DNA from: Azospirillum sp. B510
Lineage (GTDB): Bacteria; Pseudomonadota; Alphaproteobacteria; Azospirillales; Azospirillaceae
Direction: 5' to 3'
Length of the DNA stretch: 64,000 nt
NCBI RefSeq assembly: GCF_000010725.1
Contig: NC_013860.1
Location: forward strand, 1 to 64,000
A model generated the notes under the pieces. The model was not told the DNA's origin. It was given only the letters and a program-made list of their open reading frames with translations, and did not search any database. This document shows positions 31,965 through 40,197 of this stretch, piece by piece. A program made the position numbers and the translations under genes. Within the stretch, counting starts at the first letter, position 1; each line of letters begins with the position of its first letter.

Positions 31965-33599
31965 ATGGGCGGCACCGTCCCGAATCCGTCTTCCGTTTCC
32001 CTTGCCGTACCCTCTGCCGTCATCGTCCTCAACCGGCTCGCCTTCGGTCCGCGGCCCGCGGACTTCGAAGCCGACACCGGCGACACCGGCCGATCCGATT
32101 GGCTGGCCCGCTGGCTCGATCGCCAGCTTTCCCCCCCCGATCCTTCCTCTGACGAGCGTGACGACCCCGAGGTCGGGCGCCGTCTCGCCGAAGCGAAGCT
32201 GCGCATCCGCTATCCGGCCGGAGATGGCTGGGGCGCGGTGGACGAGGACCGGCCGCTGGCCTGCCTGGGCCAACCGATCGAGGCGCTGTGGCCGCTGGCC
32301 TCCAACCGTCCGGCGGTCGCCGGGCCGGAGCGGCAGAGACCGCGGATGGAGGTGGCCGCCGCCACCCTGATCCGCGCCGTCCACAGCCGCTGGCAGCTGC
32401 GCGAGGTGCTGGTCGATTTCTGGCACAATCATTTCAACGTCAACGCGGCTGGCGAGCCGGCGGTGGCCGCCGCCCTGCCGGTCTATGACCGCGCCGTGAT
32501 CCGCCGCCATGCGCTGGGCAATTTCCGCGCCTTCCTGGAGGCGGTGGCGACCAGCAGCGCCATGCAGGTCTATCTGAACAACCGGTCGTCCCGCGCCGGC
32601 GCCGCCAACGAGAATTACGCCCGCGAGCTGTTCGAGCTGCACGGGCTGGGGCGCGACGCCTATCTGAACGCGCTCTACAACCGCTGGCGCGACGTGCCGG
32701 GGGCGCTCCGCGGCGCCCCCGACGGCTACATCGACCAGGATGTCTACGAGGCGGCCCGCGCCTTCACCGGCTGGACGCTGGAGGACGGCGCCGGGCTGGG
32801 TGGCGACGCCAAGCTGCCGGTGACCGGCCGCTTCACCTATGTCGAGGGCTGGCATGACGGCTACCAGAAGCGGGTGCTTGGGCGGGAGTTCGATCCTTTC
32901 CAGCCGCCGATGGCCGACGGGCACCGTGTGCTCGACCTCGTCGCCGACCATCCGGCGACCGCCCGCAACCTCTGCACCGCGCTGTGCCGCCGGCTGGTGG
33001 CCGACGACCCGCCGGCCGGGCTGGTCGCCCTGGCGGCGCGGGTGTGGACGGAGAACCGCAGCAAGCCGGACCAGATCGCCCGCGTCGTCCGCGCCATCGC
33101 GCTTTCCCCCGACTTCATGCGGATTCGCGACGCCAAGGTGAAGCGCCCGCTGGAGTTGGTCGCCTCCTTCGCCCGCGGTGCCGGCATCGACCTTGTCCCG
33201 ACCAACCCGCTGCTGGGCGAGTTGGACGGCAGCGGCCAGCGGCTGTTCGGCTGGCCCGCCCCGACCGGCCATCCCGACCGGATGGAGGCGTGGCTGGGGG
33301 CCGCCGCCATGCGCCGGCGCTGGTCCCTGTTGCTCGGGCTGGCGGAGAATCGCTGGGAGACCGGGGCGATGGATCTCGCTTCCCAATTCCCGGCCCCGCT
33401 GCCGGCGGTGGCGGCGGTGGACCGCTGGCAACGGATTCTGCACGGCCGCGAGCCGGAACCGGCGACCACCGCCGCCATCCTGGCCGGCATGGGGCTGGCG
33501 GCCGATGCCATGCTGGCTCCCGGCAGCAAGGCCGGCGACGACCGGCTGCGGCGGGTCGCCGCCTTTGTGGCGATGGCGCCACGCTTCAACCAGCGTTGA
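31965..33599 (+). CDS. DUF1800 family protein
   Basis: A 544-residue protein of the DUF1800 family, recognised by VLNRLAFGPRPADFE, WHNHFNVN, MQVYLNNRSSRAGAANENYARELFELH-like segments and VYEAARAFTGWTL. GGAGG lies about 10 bp before the ATG. Its start lies 14 bp short of overlapping nothing else, and the downstream DUF1501 gene begins 14 bp after its stop. These two families are almost always encoded together. Function unknown; an exported or envelope role is likely from the Tat signal on its partner. Confidence 0.9.
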   Translation: MGGTVPNPSSVSLAVPSAVIVLNRLAFGPRPADFEADTGDTGRSDWLARWLDRQLSPPDPSSDERDDPEVGRRLAEAKLRIRYPAGDGWGAVDEDRPLACLGQPIEALWPLASNRPAVAGPERQRPRMEVAAATLIRAVHSRWQLREVLVDFWHNHFNVNAAGEPAVAAALPVYDRAVIRRHALGNFRAFLEAVATSSAMQVYLNNRSSRAGAANENYARELFELHGLGRDAYLNALYNRWRDVPGALRGAPDGYIDQDVYEAARAFTGWTLEDGAGLGGDAKLPVTGRFTYVEGWHDGYQKRVLGREFDPFQPPMADGHRVLDLVADHPATARNLCTALCRRLVADDPPAGLVALAARVWTENRSKPDQIARVVRAIALSPDFMRIRDAKVKRPLELVASFARGAGIDLVPTNPLLGELDGSGQRLFGWPAPTGHPDRMEAWLGAAAMRRRWSLLLGLAENRWETGAMDLASQFPAPLPAVAAVDRWQRILHGREPEPATTAAILAGMGLAADAMLAPGSKAGDDRLRRVAAFVAMAPRFNQR

Positions 33600-33613
33600 G
33601 GGAGAGCTGAGCC

Positions 33614-34903
33614 ATGACGATCTCACGTCGCGGTGTGATGCGGGGCGGGCTGGCGGCCGGACTCGGCCTGGCCGGTTGCGGGTTGACCGGGCTGCCCGGT
33701 GTCCGCAGCCTCGCCTTCGCCGCCGATCCCTCCGCTGCCGGTGTTTCCGCCGAAGCCCCGGCCGGGACGCTGGTGGTGGTGTTCCTGCGTGGCGGGGCGG
33801 ACATGCTGGCGCTGGTGGCGCCGGCCGACGACCCCGACTATCGCGCCGCCCGCACCCCCGACCTGCGGGTGATGGCCGAGGGGCCGAGGGTGGGCATCCG
33901 GCTGGAGCAGACGCTGGCGCCGGCCCTCGATTTCCGCCTGCATCCGGACGCCGCTCCACTGGCGGAGCTCTATGCCGCCCGCCAGCTCGCCATCATCCAC
34001 GCGGTTGGGCTGACCGACGGCACCCGCAGTCATTTCGTCGCCCAGGATCTGATGGAACGCGGCATCGCCCGCGAGGAGGAACTCGCCCGTACCGGCACCG
34101 GCTGGGTCGCCCGCTGGCTTGGGGACGGGGTGCATGAGGCGGCGGGGCTGGTTCCGGCCATCGGGACCGCCGCCGCTCCGGTCGCCGCCCTGGCCGGGAT
34201 GGGTGGGGCGCTCGCCGTGCCCGACCTGCGCGGCGGGCTGGCTCCTCCCGGCGGGCCGCAGGCGGCGGCGGTGCTGGCGGCGCTGTCCCGGCAGGGTGAC
34301 GGCGCCTATGAGCGGGCGGCGCGGGCGGCGCTCGACGGGCTGTCCACGGTCGACGGCCGGCTGCCGCGCGGCACCGACGGCAAGGTCGCCGCCTATGACG
34401 CGGAGGGCGGGGCCGTCTATGAGGAGACCGAGGCCGGGCGCGCCCTGCAAACGGTGGCGCGCGTGCTGAAGATGGACATCGGCCTGCGGGTGGCCTGCGT
34501 CGATGTCGGCGGCTGGGACACTCATGAGAACCAGCAGGGTCGCCTTGCCACCGCCGTTGGCCAGCTGTCGCGCGCCGTCGCCGCCTTCCATGCCGACACC
34601 CGGCGCTATGAGCGCGACCTGACGGTGGTGGTGATGAGCGAGTTCGGCCGGCGCCTGCGCGGCAACCGCAGCCAGGGCACCGACCATGGCCATGGCGGCG
34701 CCATGCTGGTGCTGGGCGGCCGGGTGGCGGGGGGGCGCATGCTGGGCCAATGGCCGGGGCTGGCCAGCCACCAGCTGGACCGTGGCGTCGATCTGGCGGT
34801 CACCACCGATTACCGGACGGTGCTGTCGGAATTGATCGGCCCGTCGGCGGCGCGTGGTTTTCCGGGGTTCCAGGGGACGCCGCTGGGGGTGTTGCGGGGG
34901 TGA
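33614..34903 (+). CDS. DUF1501 family protein, Tat-exported
   Basis: A 429-residue protein with a twin-arginine signal (MTISRRGVMRGGLAAGLGLA) and an alkaline-phosphatase-like DUF1501 body: GTLVVVFLRGGADMLALVAP, DVGGWDTHENQQGRL, VVVMSEFGRRLRGN and GTDHGHGGAMLVLGG. GGGAGA precedes the ATG. It is partner to the DUF1800 protein directly upstream. DUF1501 resembles the metal-binding part of sulfatases and phosphatases, but no activity is established to my knowledge. Confidence 0.92.
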   Translation: MTISRRGVMRGGLAAGLGLAGCGLTGLPGVRSLAFAADPSAAGVSAEAPAGTLVVVFLRGGADMLALVAPADDPDYRAARTPDLRVMAEGPRVGIRLEQTLAPALDFRLHPDAAPLAELYAARQLAIIHAVGLTDGTRSHFVAQDLMERGIAREEELARTGTGWVARWLGDGVHEAAGLVPAIGTAAAPVAALAGMGGALAVPDLRGGLAPPGGPQAAAVLAALSRQGDGAYERAARAALDGLSTVDGRLPRGTDGKVAAYDAEGGAVYEETEAGRALQTVARVLKMDIGLRVACVDVGGWDTHENQQGRLATAVGQLSRAVAAFHADTRRYERDLTVVVMSEFGRRLRGNRSQGTDHGHGGAMLVLGGRVAGGRMLGQWPGLASHQLDRGVDLAVTTDYRTVLSELIGPSAARGFPGFQGTPLGVLRG

Positions 34904-34941
34904 GGAGCGGGGCGGTGGGCTCAGGATCGGCCCTGTCCCTC

Positions 34942-35505
34942 CTACCGCCACTCCCGCCCGTCCATGTCCTGGTAGATGCGGAAGCGCTCGCGCACCGCCA
35001 GCCAGTCCTCGGCCAGCATCTCGAAGATGTGCAGGTCGATCTCCTGCCCGTCCTTGACCACCTGGCGCTTCAGCACGCCGACCGGGCGGTAGCCGATCAT
35101 CGGCTGGCCCTTCAGCAGCCGGGGGCTGTTGGTGCCCAGGATGTGGTTGACCACCTTGCGCAGCCCCAGCGTGAAGAAGACGTGGTTCAGCATGTAGGCG
35201 AAGTTCAGCGGGGCGGCGCCCATCCGCCCCGCCCGCTCGCCCATCAGCACGCCGAAGGTGGCGATCTTCCACTCCGGCTCGGTGATGGTGATGGAGACAT
35301 GGCCGGCCGGCACGCCGTCGACGCAGAGGAGGCGGTGGACATAATCGTCGCGTTCCTTGCTGCGCCGCAGCCACGCCTTCTGCCGTTCCACGTCGTAGGC
35401 GACGGTGCTCAGCATCTGGCCGGCGATGTCGGGTCGGGTGCGCCAGCCGAGCAGCAGTTCGGCATGCTCCTCGGTCGGTTCGATGAAGGTCAGCGAGCCG
35501 CTCAT
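34942..35505 (-). CDS. GNAT-family acetyltransferase, possibly PseH-like
   Basis: A 187-residue GNAT protein: LTFIEPTEEHAELLLGWRTRPDIAG at the N-terminus and FTLGLRKVVNHILGTNSPRLL in the acetyl-CoA region. The layout (WRTRPDI followed by a stretch around QKAWLRRS) resembles acetyltransferases of amino sugars such as PseH, which acetylates the PseC product. It is the downstream gene of a two-gene minus-strand unit with the short-chain dehydrogenase (gap 46 bp). The PseH role is an inference from the presence of pseBC 27 kb away. Confidence 0.7.
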   Translation of the reverse strand: MSGSLTFIEPTEEHAELLLGWRTRPDIAGQMLSTVAYDVERQKAWLRRSKERDDYVHRLLCVDGVPAGHVSITITEPEWKIATFGVLMGERAGRMGAAPLNFAYMLNHVFFTLGLRKVVNHILGTNSPRLLKGQPMIGYRPVGVLKRQVVKDGQEIDLHIFEMLAEDWLAVRERFRIYQDMDGREWR

Positions 35506-35551
35506 GCCATCGCTCCCGGTTCCGTCCTGTCGGGGGGCCGCATCGCCGGCC

Positions 35552-36331
35552 TCAGGCGGTGCGGCCGCCGTCCACCGTGACGATGGACCCGGTCATCCAG
35601 CGGCTGGTGTCGGCGAGCAGATAGGCGATCATGTGGGCGATGTCGTCGGGATGGCCGAAGCCGAGAGGCTGCAACATGCGCAGATGCTCGTACTGTTCGG
35701 CGGTCAGCTTCTGCTTGCCGCGCTCGATCAACTCGGTCTCGACAATGGAGGGCACCACGCAGTTGACGCGGATACCGTCGCTCAGCAACTCCACCGCCAG
35801 CCCCTTGGTGGCGGCGATGATGCCGCCCTTGCTGGCGGCATAGACGACATTGCCCGGCGAAGCCGCCGTCGCCGCGGTGGAGGAGATCAACGCCATCGCC
35901 GCCCGTTCGGCATGGCAGCCCTTCTGCCGCAGCCCGCGGGCGAGCGCGAGCGCGCTGCCCAGGTTGGCCCGCATCACCTCGTCGAAGAAGGCGGCGGAGA
36001 AGATGCGGATTGGCCGCAAGGTCTGGATGCCGGCGCAGTGGGCGATGCCGTCGAGGGGCGTGTCGTCGGCGCACAGCCCCTTCACCCAGCCGGGCACCGC
36101 TTCGAGGTCCGACAGATCGAAGGGGGCGATGGCGTGGTCCTCTCCCTCCAGACGGTCGGCAGTTTCGGCCAGCCGTTCCTCGTCGCGGCCGTTCAGCACC
36201 AGCCGCGCCCCCAGCTTCGCCAGCACCACCGCCGTCGCCCGGCCGATCCCGGCCGACGCCCCGGTCACCAGGATGCGGCGGCCGGTCAGGTCCATGGGGT
36301 TGTAGGCGGCCGGGGGACTGGCGGCTGTCAT
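35552..36331 (-). CDS. Short-chain dehydrogenase/reductase
   Basis: A 259-residue SDR with the cofactor motif TGASAGIG, the NAG-like HCAGIQ, catalytic Ser in LISSTAAT and YAASK, and a C-terminal GSIVTVDGGRTA, typical of FabG-like reductases. It uses NAD(P)H to reduce a keto group or the reverse. ATGs at 36331 or 36295 (MDLTGRRILVTGA) are both possible. It is divergent from the hipA-like gene and upstream of the GNAT gene, so the two may modify the same sugar or acyl substrate. Confidence 0.85.
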   Translation of the reverse strand: MTAASPPAAYNPMDLTGRRILVTGASAGIGRATAVVLAKLGARLVLNGRDEERLAETADRLEGEDHAIAPFDLSDLEAVPGWVKGLCADDTPLDGIAHCAGIQTLRPIRIFSAAFFDEVMRANLGSALALARGLRQKGCHAERAAMALISSTAATAASPGNVVYAASKGGIIAATKGLAVELLSDGIRVNCVVPSIVETELIERGKQKLTAEQYEHLRMLQPLGFGHPDDIAHMIAYLLADTSRWMTGSIVTVDGGRTA

Positions 36332-36531
36332 GGCGGGGAAGTCCAGGTTGGTGGCGGGTCGGATGCGGACCATAGCACGACCACGGGCCGACATCAGCGC
36401 GTCCAGGGCTACGGCCATTTGGTGCGGGGCGCCCCGCCCGTTTCCGTCCGACAGCAACGGTATTGCCAATACCGGCTTACAAGAAAACATTCCATTGTGA
36501 TGGTATGGTGTCTTGGTTATCCTGTCGAATA

Positions 36532-36551
36532 TATTCTATTATAATGGAATA
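36532..36551. promoter_or_regulatory. Near-perfect 20-bp palindrome before hipA
   Basis: TATTCTATTATAATGGAATA has half-sites matching at 9 of 10 positions and lies 18 bp before the hipA start. A related half-site (ATTCCATT) occurs at 36489-36496. HipB-type proteins bind palindromes like this (HipBA operators), so it is a candidate autoregulatory operator in an AT-rich promoter. Confidence 0.6.
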
Positions 36552-36569
36552 TTTTTAGGGTGCGCCGTC

Positions 36570-37940
36570 ATGGGTGACGATACAAGCCTGACCGTTCAGA
36601 TTCATCATCACGCTGCTTGGCACGATGCCGCCGACTTGGCGGTCAGTGATGTCCAAGTTGGGATCCGCTCACCCACCCGGCTCGATTACGACCCTTTCTA
36701 TTTCATCGCCTTCGGCAATGCGGAACTTGCCGAAGGCCGGCCGGTGACCGATTGGCGGGCGGTATCGGTCCGGGACCGGGTGGATATGGCGACGCATCGC
36801 CGGGACCATTGGCCGCCCTTCCTGCTCGACCTGCTGCCCCAGGGCCATGCCCGCCGCCGTCTGGCGGGCGAGATGAGGTTCGATCCCGATGACGAGGGCT
36901 TCGCCTTGCCGCTTCTGCTGCGTGGGGCGGGAAATCCCGTCGGCAATGTCCGCATCAAGCAGGCTTACGAGGCCGAGCAGGAGCGCCTGAGCGGCGAAAC
37001 GGTGGCCGGGGTGACGCTGGACGAGGTTTTCGACCGTTCGCCGGCCTTCCAGGACATGGCCGGCCGATTCGCCCTGATCGCTTCGGGGTCGAGCGGCGTC
37101 CAGGGCGAATGGCCGAAGCTGCTGTTGACGCGCAAGGGTGACGGGCTGTGGTATCCCGATTCCCTGGTCGGGGATGACGAGGCCCGCGACCATATCATCG
37201 TCAAGATGTCGCGGGCGAAGGGGCCGGAGGACCGCCTGATCCTGGCCTGCGAGGCACCCTATCTGGAGATCGCCCGCGGCTTCGGTCTGCGGGTCGGCCG
37301 ACCGATGATCCACCGCGGCGACACGTTGGCGATCCCCCGCTTCGACCGTGCCGTGTCGGTGAACGGTGTGACACGGTTGGGCCAGGAAAGCCTGGTGTCC
37401 GCGGCAGGTGTCGCCGCCTTCGGTCATCAGACGACGCATGAGGCCTACATCGCCGTCCTCCATGCCGTCTGCACCGAGCCGGCCGGGGAGATCATCGAGT
37501 ATGTGCTGCGCGACCTGCTGAACCGGGCGATGGGCGATACCGACAACCATGGCCGCAACACCGCCTTGCAGAAGCGTTCCGACGGCTGGATCGGCCTGAC
37601 CCCGCGCTTCGATTTTGCGCCGATGGTGCTCGACCCGGGGATCATCGCGCCGTCGACCCGCTGGGAGTGCCTGCGCGGTAGCGGCTTCCCCATCCGGTTC
37701 GAGCGGATTTGCGAGGCCGCCGCCGCCGTCACTGGGAATGAGGGGGTGGGGGAACGGCTGGCCGGGGTGCTGTCGGCGAAGGCCGATGCGGTCGCCGCCC
37801 TGCCGGAGACTGCGCGCATCCATGGCGTGCCGGAACCGGTGATCGCCCGTGCTTTCGCCGCTTGCGGCGAGCTTGCCGCAGCGCTCGCGGCCCTGCCGAC
37901 AAGTGGCTCAAGAAACAAGGACGGTGATGCCGCGCCGTAA
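36570..37940 (+). CDS. hipA: HipA-family serine/threonine-kinase toxin
   Basis: A 456-residue HipA-like kinase. The catalytic loop is visible as LNRAMGDTDNHGRNTAL (about residues 317-333) and the metal-binding Asp in PRFDFAPM. ASGSSGVQGEWPKLLL is the glycine-rich nucleotide loop, and AIPRFDR is also conserved. HipA toxins phosphorylate tRNA synthetases and arrest growth. The ATG at 36570 is preferred. Unusually, the toxin gene precedes the antitoxin gene and overlaps it by 14 bp, the reverse of E. coli hipBA. Confidence 0.88.
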   Translation: MGDDTSLTVQIHHHAAWHDAADLAVSDVQVGIRSPTRLDYDPFYFIAFGNAELAEGRPVTDWRAVSVRDRVDMATHRRDHWPPFLLDLLPQGHARRRLAGEMRFDPDDEGFALPLLLRGAGNPVGNVRIKQAYEAEQERLSGETVAGVTLDEVFDRSPAFQDMAGRFALIASGSSGVQGEWPKLLLTRKGDGLWYPDSLVGDDEARDHIIVKMSRAKGPEDRLILACEAPYLEIARGFGLRVGRPMIHRGDTLAIPRFDRAVSVNGVTRLGQESLVSAAGVAAFGHQTTHEAYIAVLHAVCTEPAGEIIEYVLRDLLNRAMGDTDNHGRNTALQKRSDGWIGLTPRFDFAPMVLDPGIIAPSTRWECLRGSGFPIRFERICEAAAAVTGNEGVGERLAGVLSAKADAVAALPETARIHGVPEPVIARAFAACGELAAALAALPTSGSRNKDGDAAP

Positions 37941-38223
37941 GCCGCCCAGTCGCGAGGCGCTGCTGGAAGCGCGTCATGCCCTTCTGCGGATGGCGGAGGG
38001 GAGCGACCTGCCCTGGGCTGAAGGGGTGCGGGGCATGCGCCGCTGCTTCGGCATGACCCAGGCGGAGTTCGGGCGAGCCTTTGGTCTCACCACCCGGCAG
38101 GTCTCGCAACTGGAGACCGGGGCCGCCAATCCCACGGTGGCGACGCTGGAACGGCTGGCCCGGCCCTTCGGGTTGACCGTCGGCTTGATTCCGGAGCCTG
38201 GAGTGAAGGAGTGGGAGCGGTGA
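37927..38223 (+). CDS. hipB: HipB-like helix-turn-helix antitoxin
   Basis: A 98-residue Xre-type DNA-binding protein: FGMTQAEFGRAFGLTTRQVSQLE (helix-turn-helix, about residues 42-64) and NPTVATLERLARPFGLTVGLIP. It overlaps the end of hipA in a different frame. As the partner of HipA it should neutralise the kinase and repress the operon at the upstream palindrome. Confidence 0.88.
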   Translation: MPRRKPPSREALLEARHALLRMAEGSDLPWAEGVRGMRRCFGMTQAEFGRAFGLTTRQVSQLETGAANPTVATLERLARPFGLTVGLIPEPGVKEWER

Positions 38224-38350
38224 CGGCGGGGCCATGTGACGCAATCAATCTTCTGGAAACCAATCCGGCGCCACTGTGCGCTATGGTGCCGGCCACCGGT
38301 TTCCGAAGAGGCCCTACCGGGCCCTTGAACACGCGAAGGACAGGACAGCC

Positions 38351-39445
38351 ATGAAAGCCATCATCGACGGCATCCGGATCGCCGGCCTGCGCGCGGTGGT
38401 GCCGCCCCAGCGCCATTCCTTCGTCGAGGATCCGGGCATGTTCACGGTGGAGGAGGCGAAGAAGCTGGCCGCCACCATCGGCGTGCAGGAGCGCCGTGTG
38501 CTGCCGCCGCCCTATTGCGCGTCGGACCTCTGCCTCGCCGCGGCGGAAGGGCTGATGGAGCAGCTCGGCTGGGATCCGGCGACGGTGGAGGTGCTGGTCT
38601 TCGTCTCTCAGGACGCCGATTACGTGCTGCCGGCGACCGCCTGCATCATGCAGCACCGGCTGGGGCTGCCGACCAGCGCGGCGGCTTTCGACGTGCCGCT
38701 GGGCTGCTCGGGCTATGTCTACGGCCTGTGGATCGCGGCGAAGCTGCTGGGCGGGTCCTCGGCCAAACGGGCGCTGGTGCTGTGCGGCGACAACCCGACC
38801 CGCCATCTGCACCCCGAAGACCGCGCCACCCTGCCCTTGTTCGGCGATGCCGGATCGGCCACCGCGCTGGAGGTCGACGCGGCGGCGCCGTCCATCCCGG
38901 TGGTGATCGGCACCGACGGCGTCGGCGCGCCGCACATCTTCGTCAAGGCCGGCGGCAAGCGCCATAGCCTGATCCCGCCGGTCGGCACCGCCGGCCGGAT
39001 CGCCAACCAGGAGGCCGCCGCCCAGTTGGAGCGCGACTCCCGCCTGACGCTGAACGGGGCGGAGGTGTTCTCCTTCACGCTGCGCGCCGTGCCGCCGCTG
39101 CTGCGCGAGGCGATGGAGCATGCCGGCACCGACGTCGAGGGCATCGAACGCTTCGTCCTGCACCAGGCCAACGCCTTCATGCTGGAGCATCTGCGCAAGC
39201 GCGTGAAGGCGCCGGCCGACCGCTTCGTCATCGACATGCAGGGCTTCGGCAACACCAGTTCCGCCTCCATCCCGCTGGCGATCTGCCACAGCATGGGGGC
39301 GCAACTGTCGGCGGGGCCCGTCAAGACGCTAATGGCCGGCTTCGGGGTGGGCTGGTCCTGGGGAGCGATGGTGGCGGAGCTGGGGCCGATGCCGGAGCCG
39401 CAGGTGGTGGATTTGCCGGACGGCTATCCGGTGCTGGCGGTGTGA
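38351..39445 (+). CDS. 3-oxoacyl-ACP synthase III (FabH-like)
   Basis: A 364-residue thiolase-fold condensing enzyme. The catalytic triad is visible: Cys in DVPLGCSGYVYGLW (about residue 119), His in VLHQANAFM (about 270) and Asn in GFGNTSSAS (about 300). It would join an acyl-CoA to malonyl-ACP or another acceptor. The N-terminus (IAGLRAVVPPQRHSF) is unlike housekeeping FabH, so it probably makes a special acyl group, for example a modifier of a surface amino sugar, rather than general fatty acids. The start at 38351 follows AAGGACAGGA. Confidence 0.87.
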   Translation: MKAIIDGIRIAGLRAVVPPQRHSFVEDPGMFTVEEAKKLAATIGVQERRVLPPPYCASDLCLAAAEGLMEQLGWDPATVEVLVFVSQDADYVLPATACIMQHRLGLPTSAAAFDVPLGCSGYVYGLWIAAKLLGGSSAKRALVLCGDNPTRHLHPEDRATLPLFGDAGSATALEVDAAAPSIPVVIGTDGVGAPHIFVKAGGKRHSLIPPVGTAGRIANQEAAAQLERDSRLTLNGAEVFSFTLRAVPPLLREAMEHAGTDVEGIERFVLHQANAFMLEHLRKRVKAPADRFVIDMQGFGNTSSASIPLAICHSMGAQLSAGPVKTLMAGFGVGWSWGAMVAELGPMPEPQVVDLPDGYPVLAV

Positions 39446-39529
39446 GATACCGGGAGGTGGATGAACGCTCGACGCCTGCCCCTCCCCAACACACACGATA
39501 TCCTTGGAAAATATAAGGTAAATGTGATC

Positions 39530-40042
39530 ATGATGAACGTTTCTCGTACCAAGCTTGATGGGGTTCTTGCCATCGATCCCCCCACTCGCTTTGAGGATTT
39601 TCGGGGTGAATATGTGGAGCTTTACAATAAAGAGCTCTACCATCAGGCTGGGATCACCCAGGATTTCATCCAGGATGATATCTCCGTTTCTTCCATGAAT
39701 GTCCTCAGGGGACTGCATGGCGATGCCAAGACTTGGAAGTTGGTCAGTGCTCTGGTGGGGCGCTTCTACCTCGTGGTGGTGAACTGGGACGAAACCTCAC
39801 CTCAATACCGGATGTGGGAGGCCTTCACCCTATCGGATCGGAACCGTCGCCAGATCCTGATCCCGCCGAAATTCGGCAACGGCCATCTGGTCATGAGCGA
39901 ATATTGTGTGTTCCATTACAAGCAGACCACAACCTATGAAAGGGAGTCTCAGTTCACCATCCACTGGGATGATAAGGATGTTGGAATTTACTGGCCCGTC
40001 CAGAGCCCCATACTGTCGATGAGGGATGCGGGCGTGCCGTGA
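39530..40042 (+). CDS. RmlC-like cupin (dTDP-4-dehydrorhamnose 3,5-epimerase family)
   Basis: A 170-residue cupin. Recognisable parts are FEDFRGEYVELYNKELY, VLRGLHGDAKTWKLVSAL.GRFYLVVVNWD and ILIPPKFGNGHLVM, close to RmlC-type epimerases of deoxysugars. Here the motif reads RGLHGD rather than the usual RGLHYQ, so activity could differ. It begins a tract that is more AT-rich than the surrounding DNA and is probably acquired. Two adjacent ATGs (39530 and 39533) follow AAGG. Confidence 0.78.
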   Translation: MMNVSRTKLDGVLAIDPPTRFEDFRGEYVELYNKELYHQAGITQDFIQDDISVSSMNVLRGLHGDAKTWKLVSALVGRFYLVVVNWDETSPQYRMWEAFTLSDRNRRQILIPPKFGNGHLVMSEYCVFHYKQTTTYERESQFTIHWDDKDVGIYWPVQSPILSMRDAGVP

Positions 40043-40197
40043 TGCCCATAGCATAGGTCCACCGGAATCCCCGGTCCGACGGACGATGGAACCGCTCCTG
40101 TCAACCGTCTGTGCGCACCTGCGCCTTGCCGAAGTAAGGCTTGCTTCAGGCGTCGGAACAATGGCACCAATCGTAAGGGTAGACCGGGGACGGTGTC

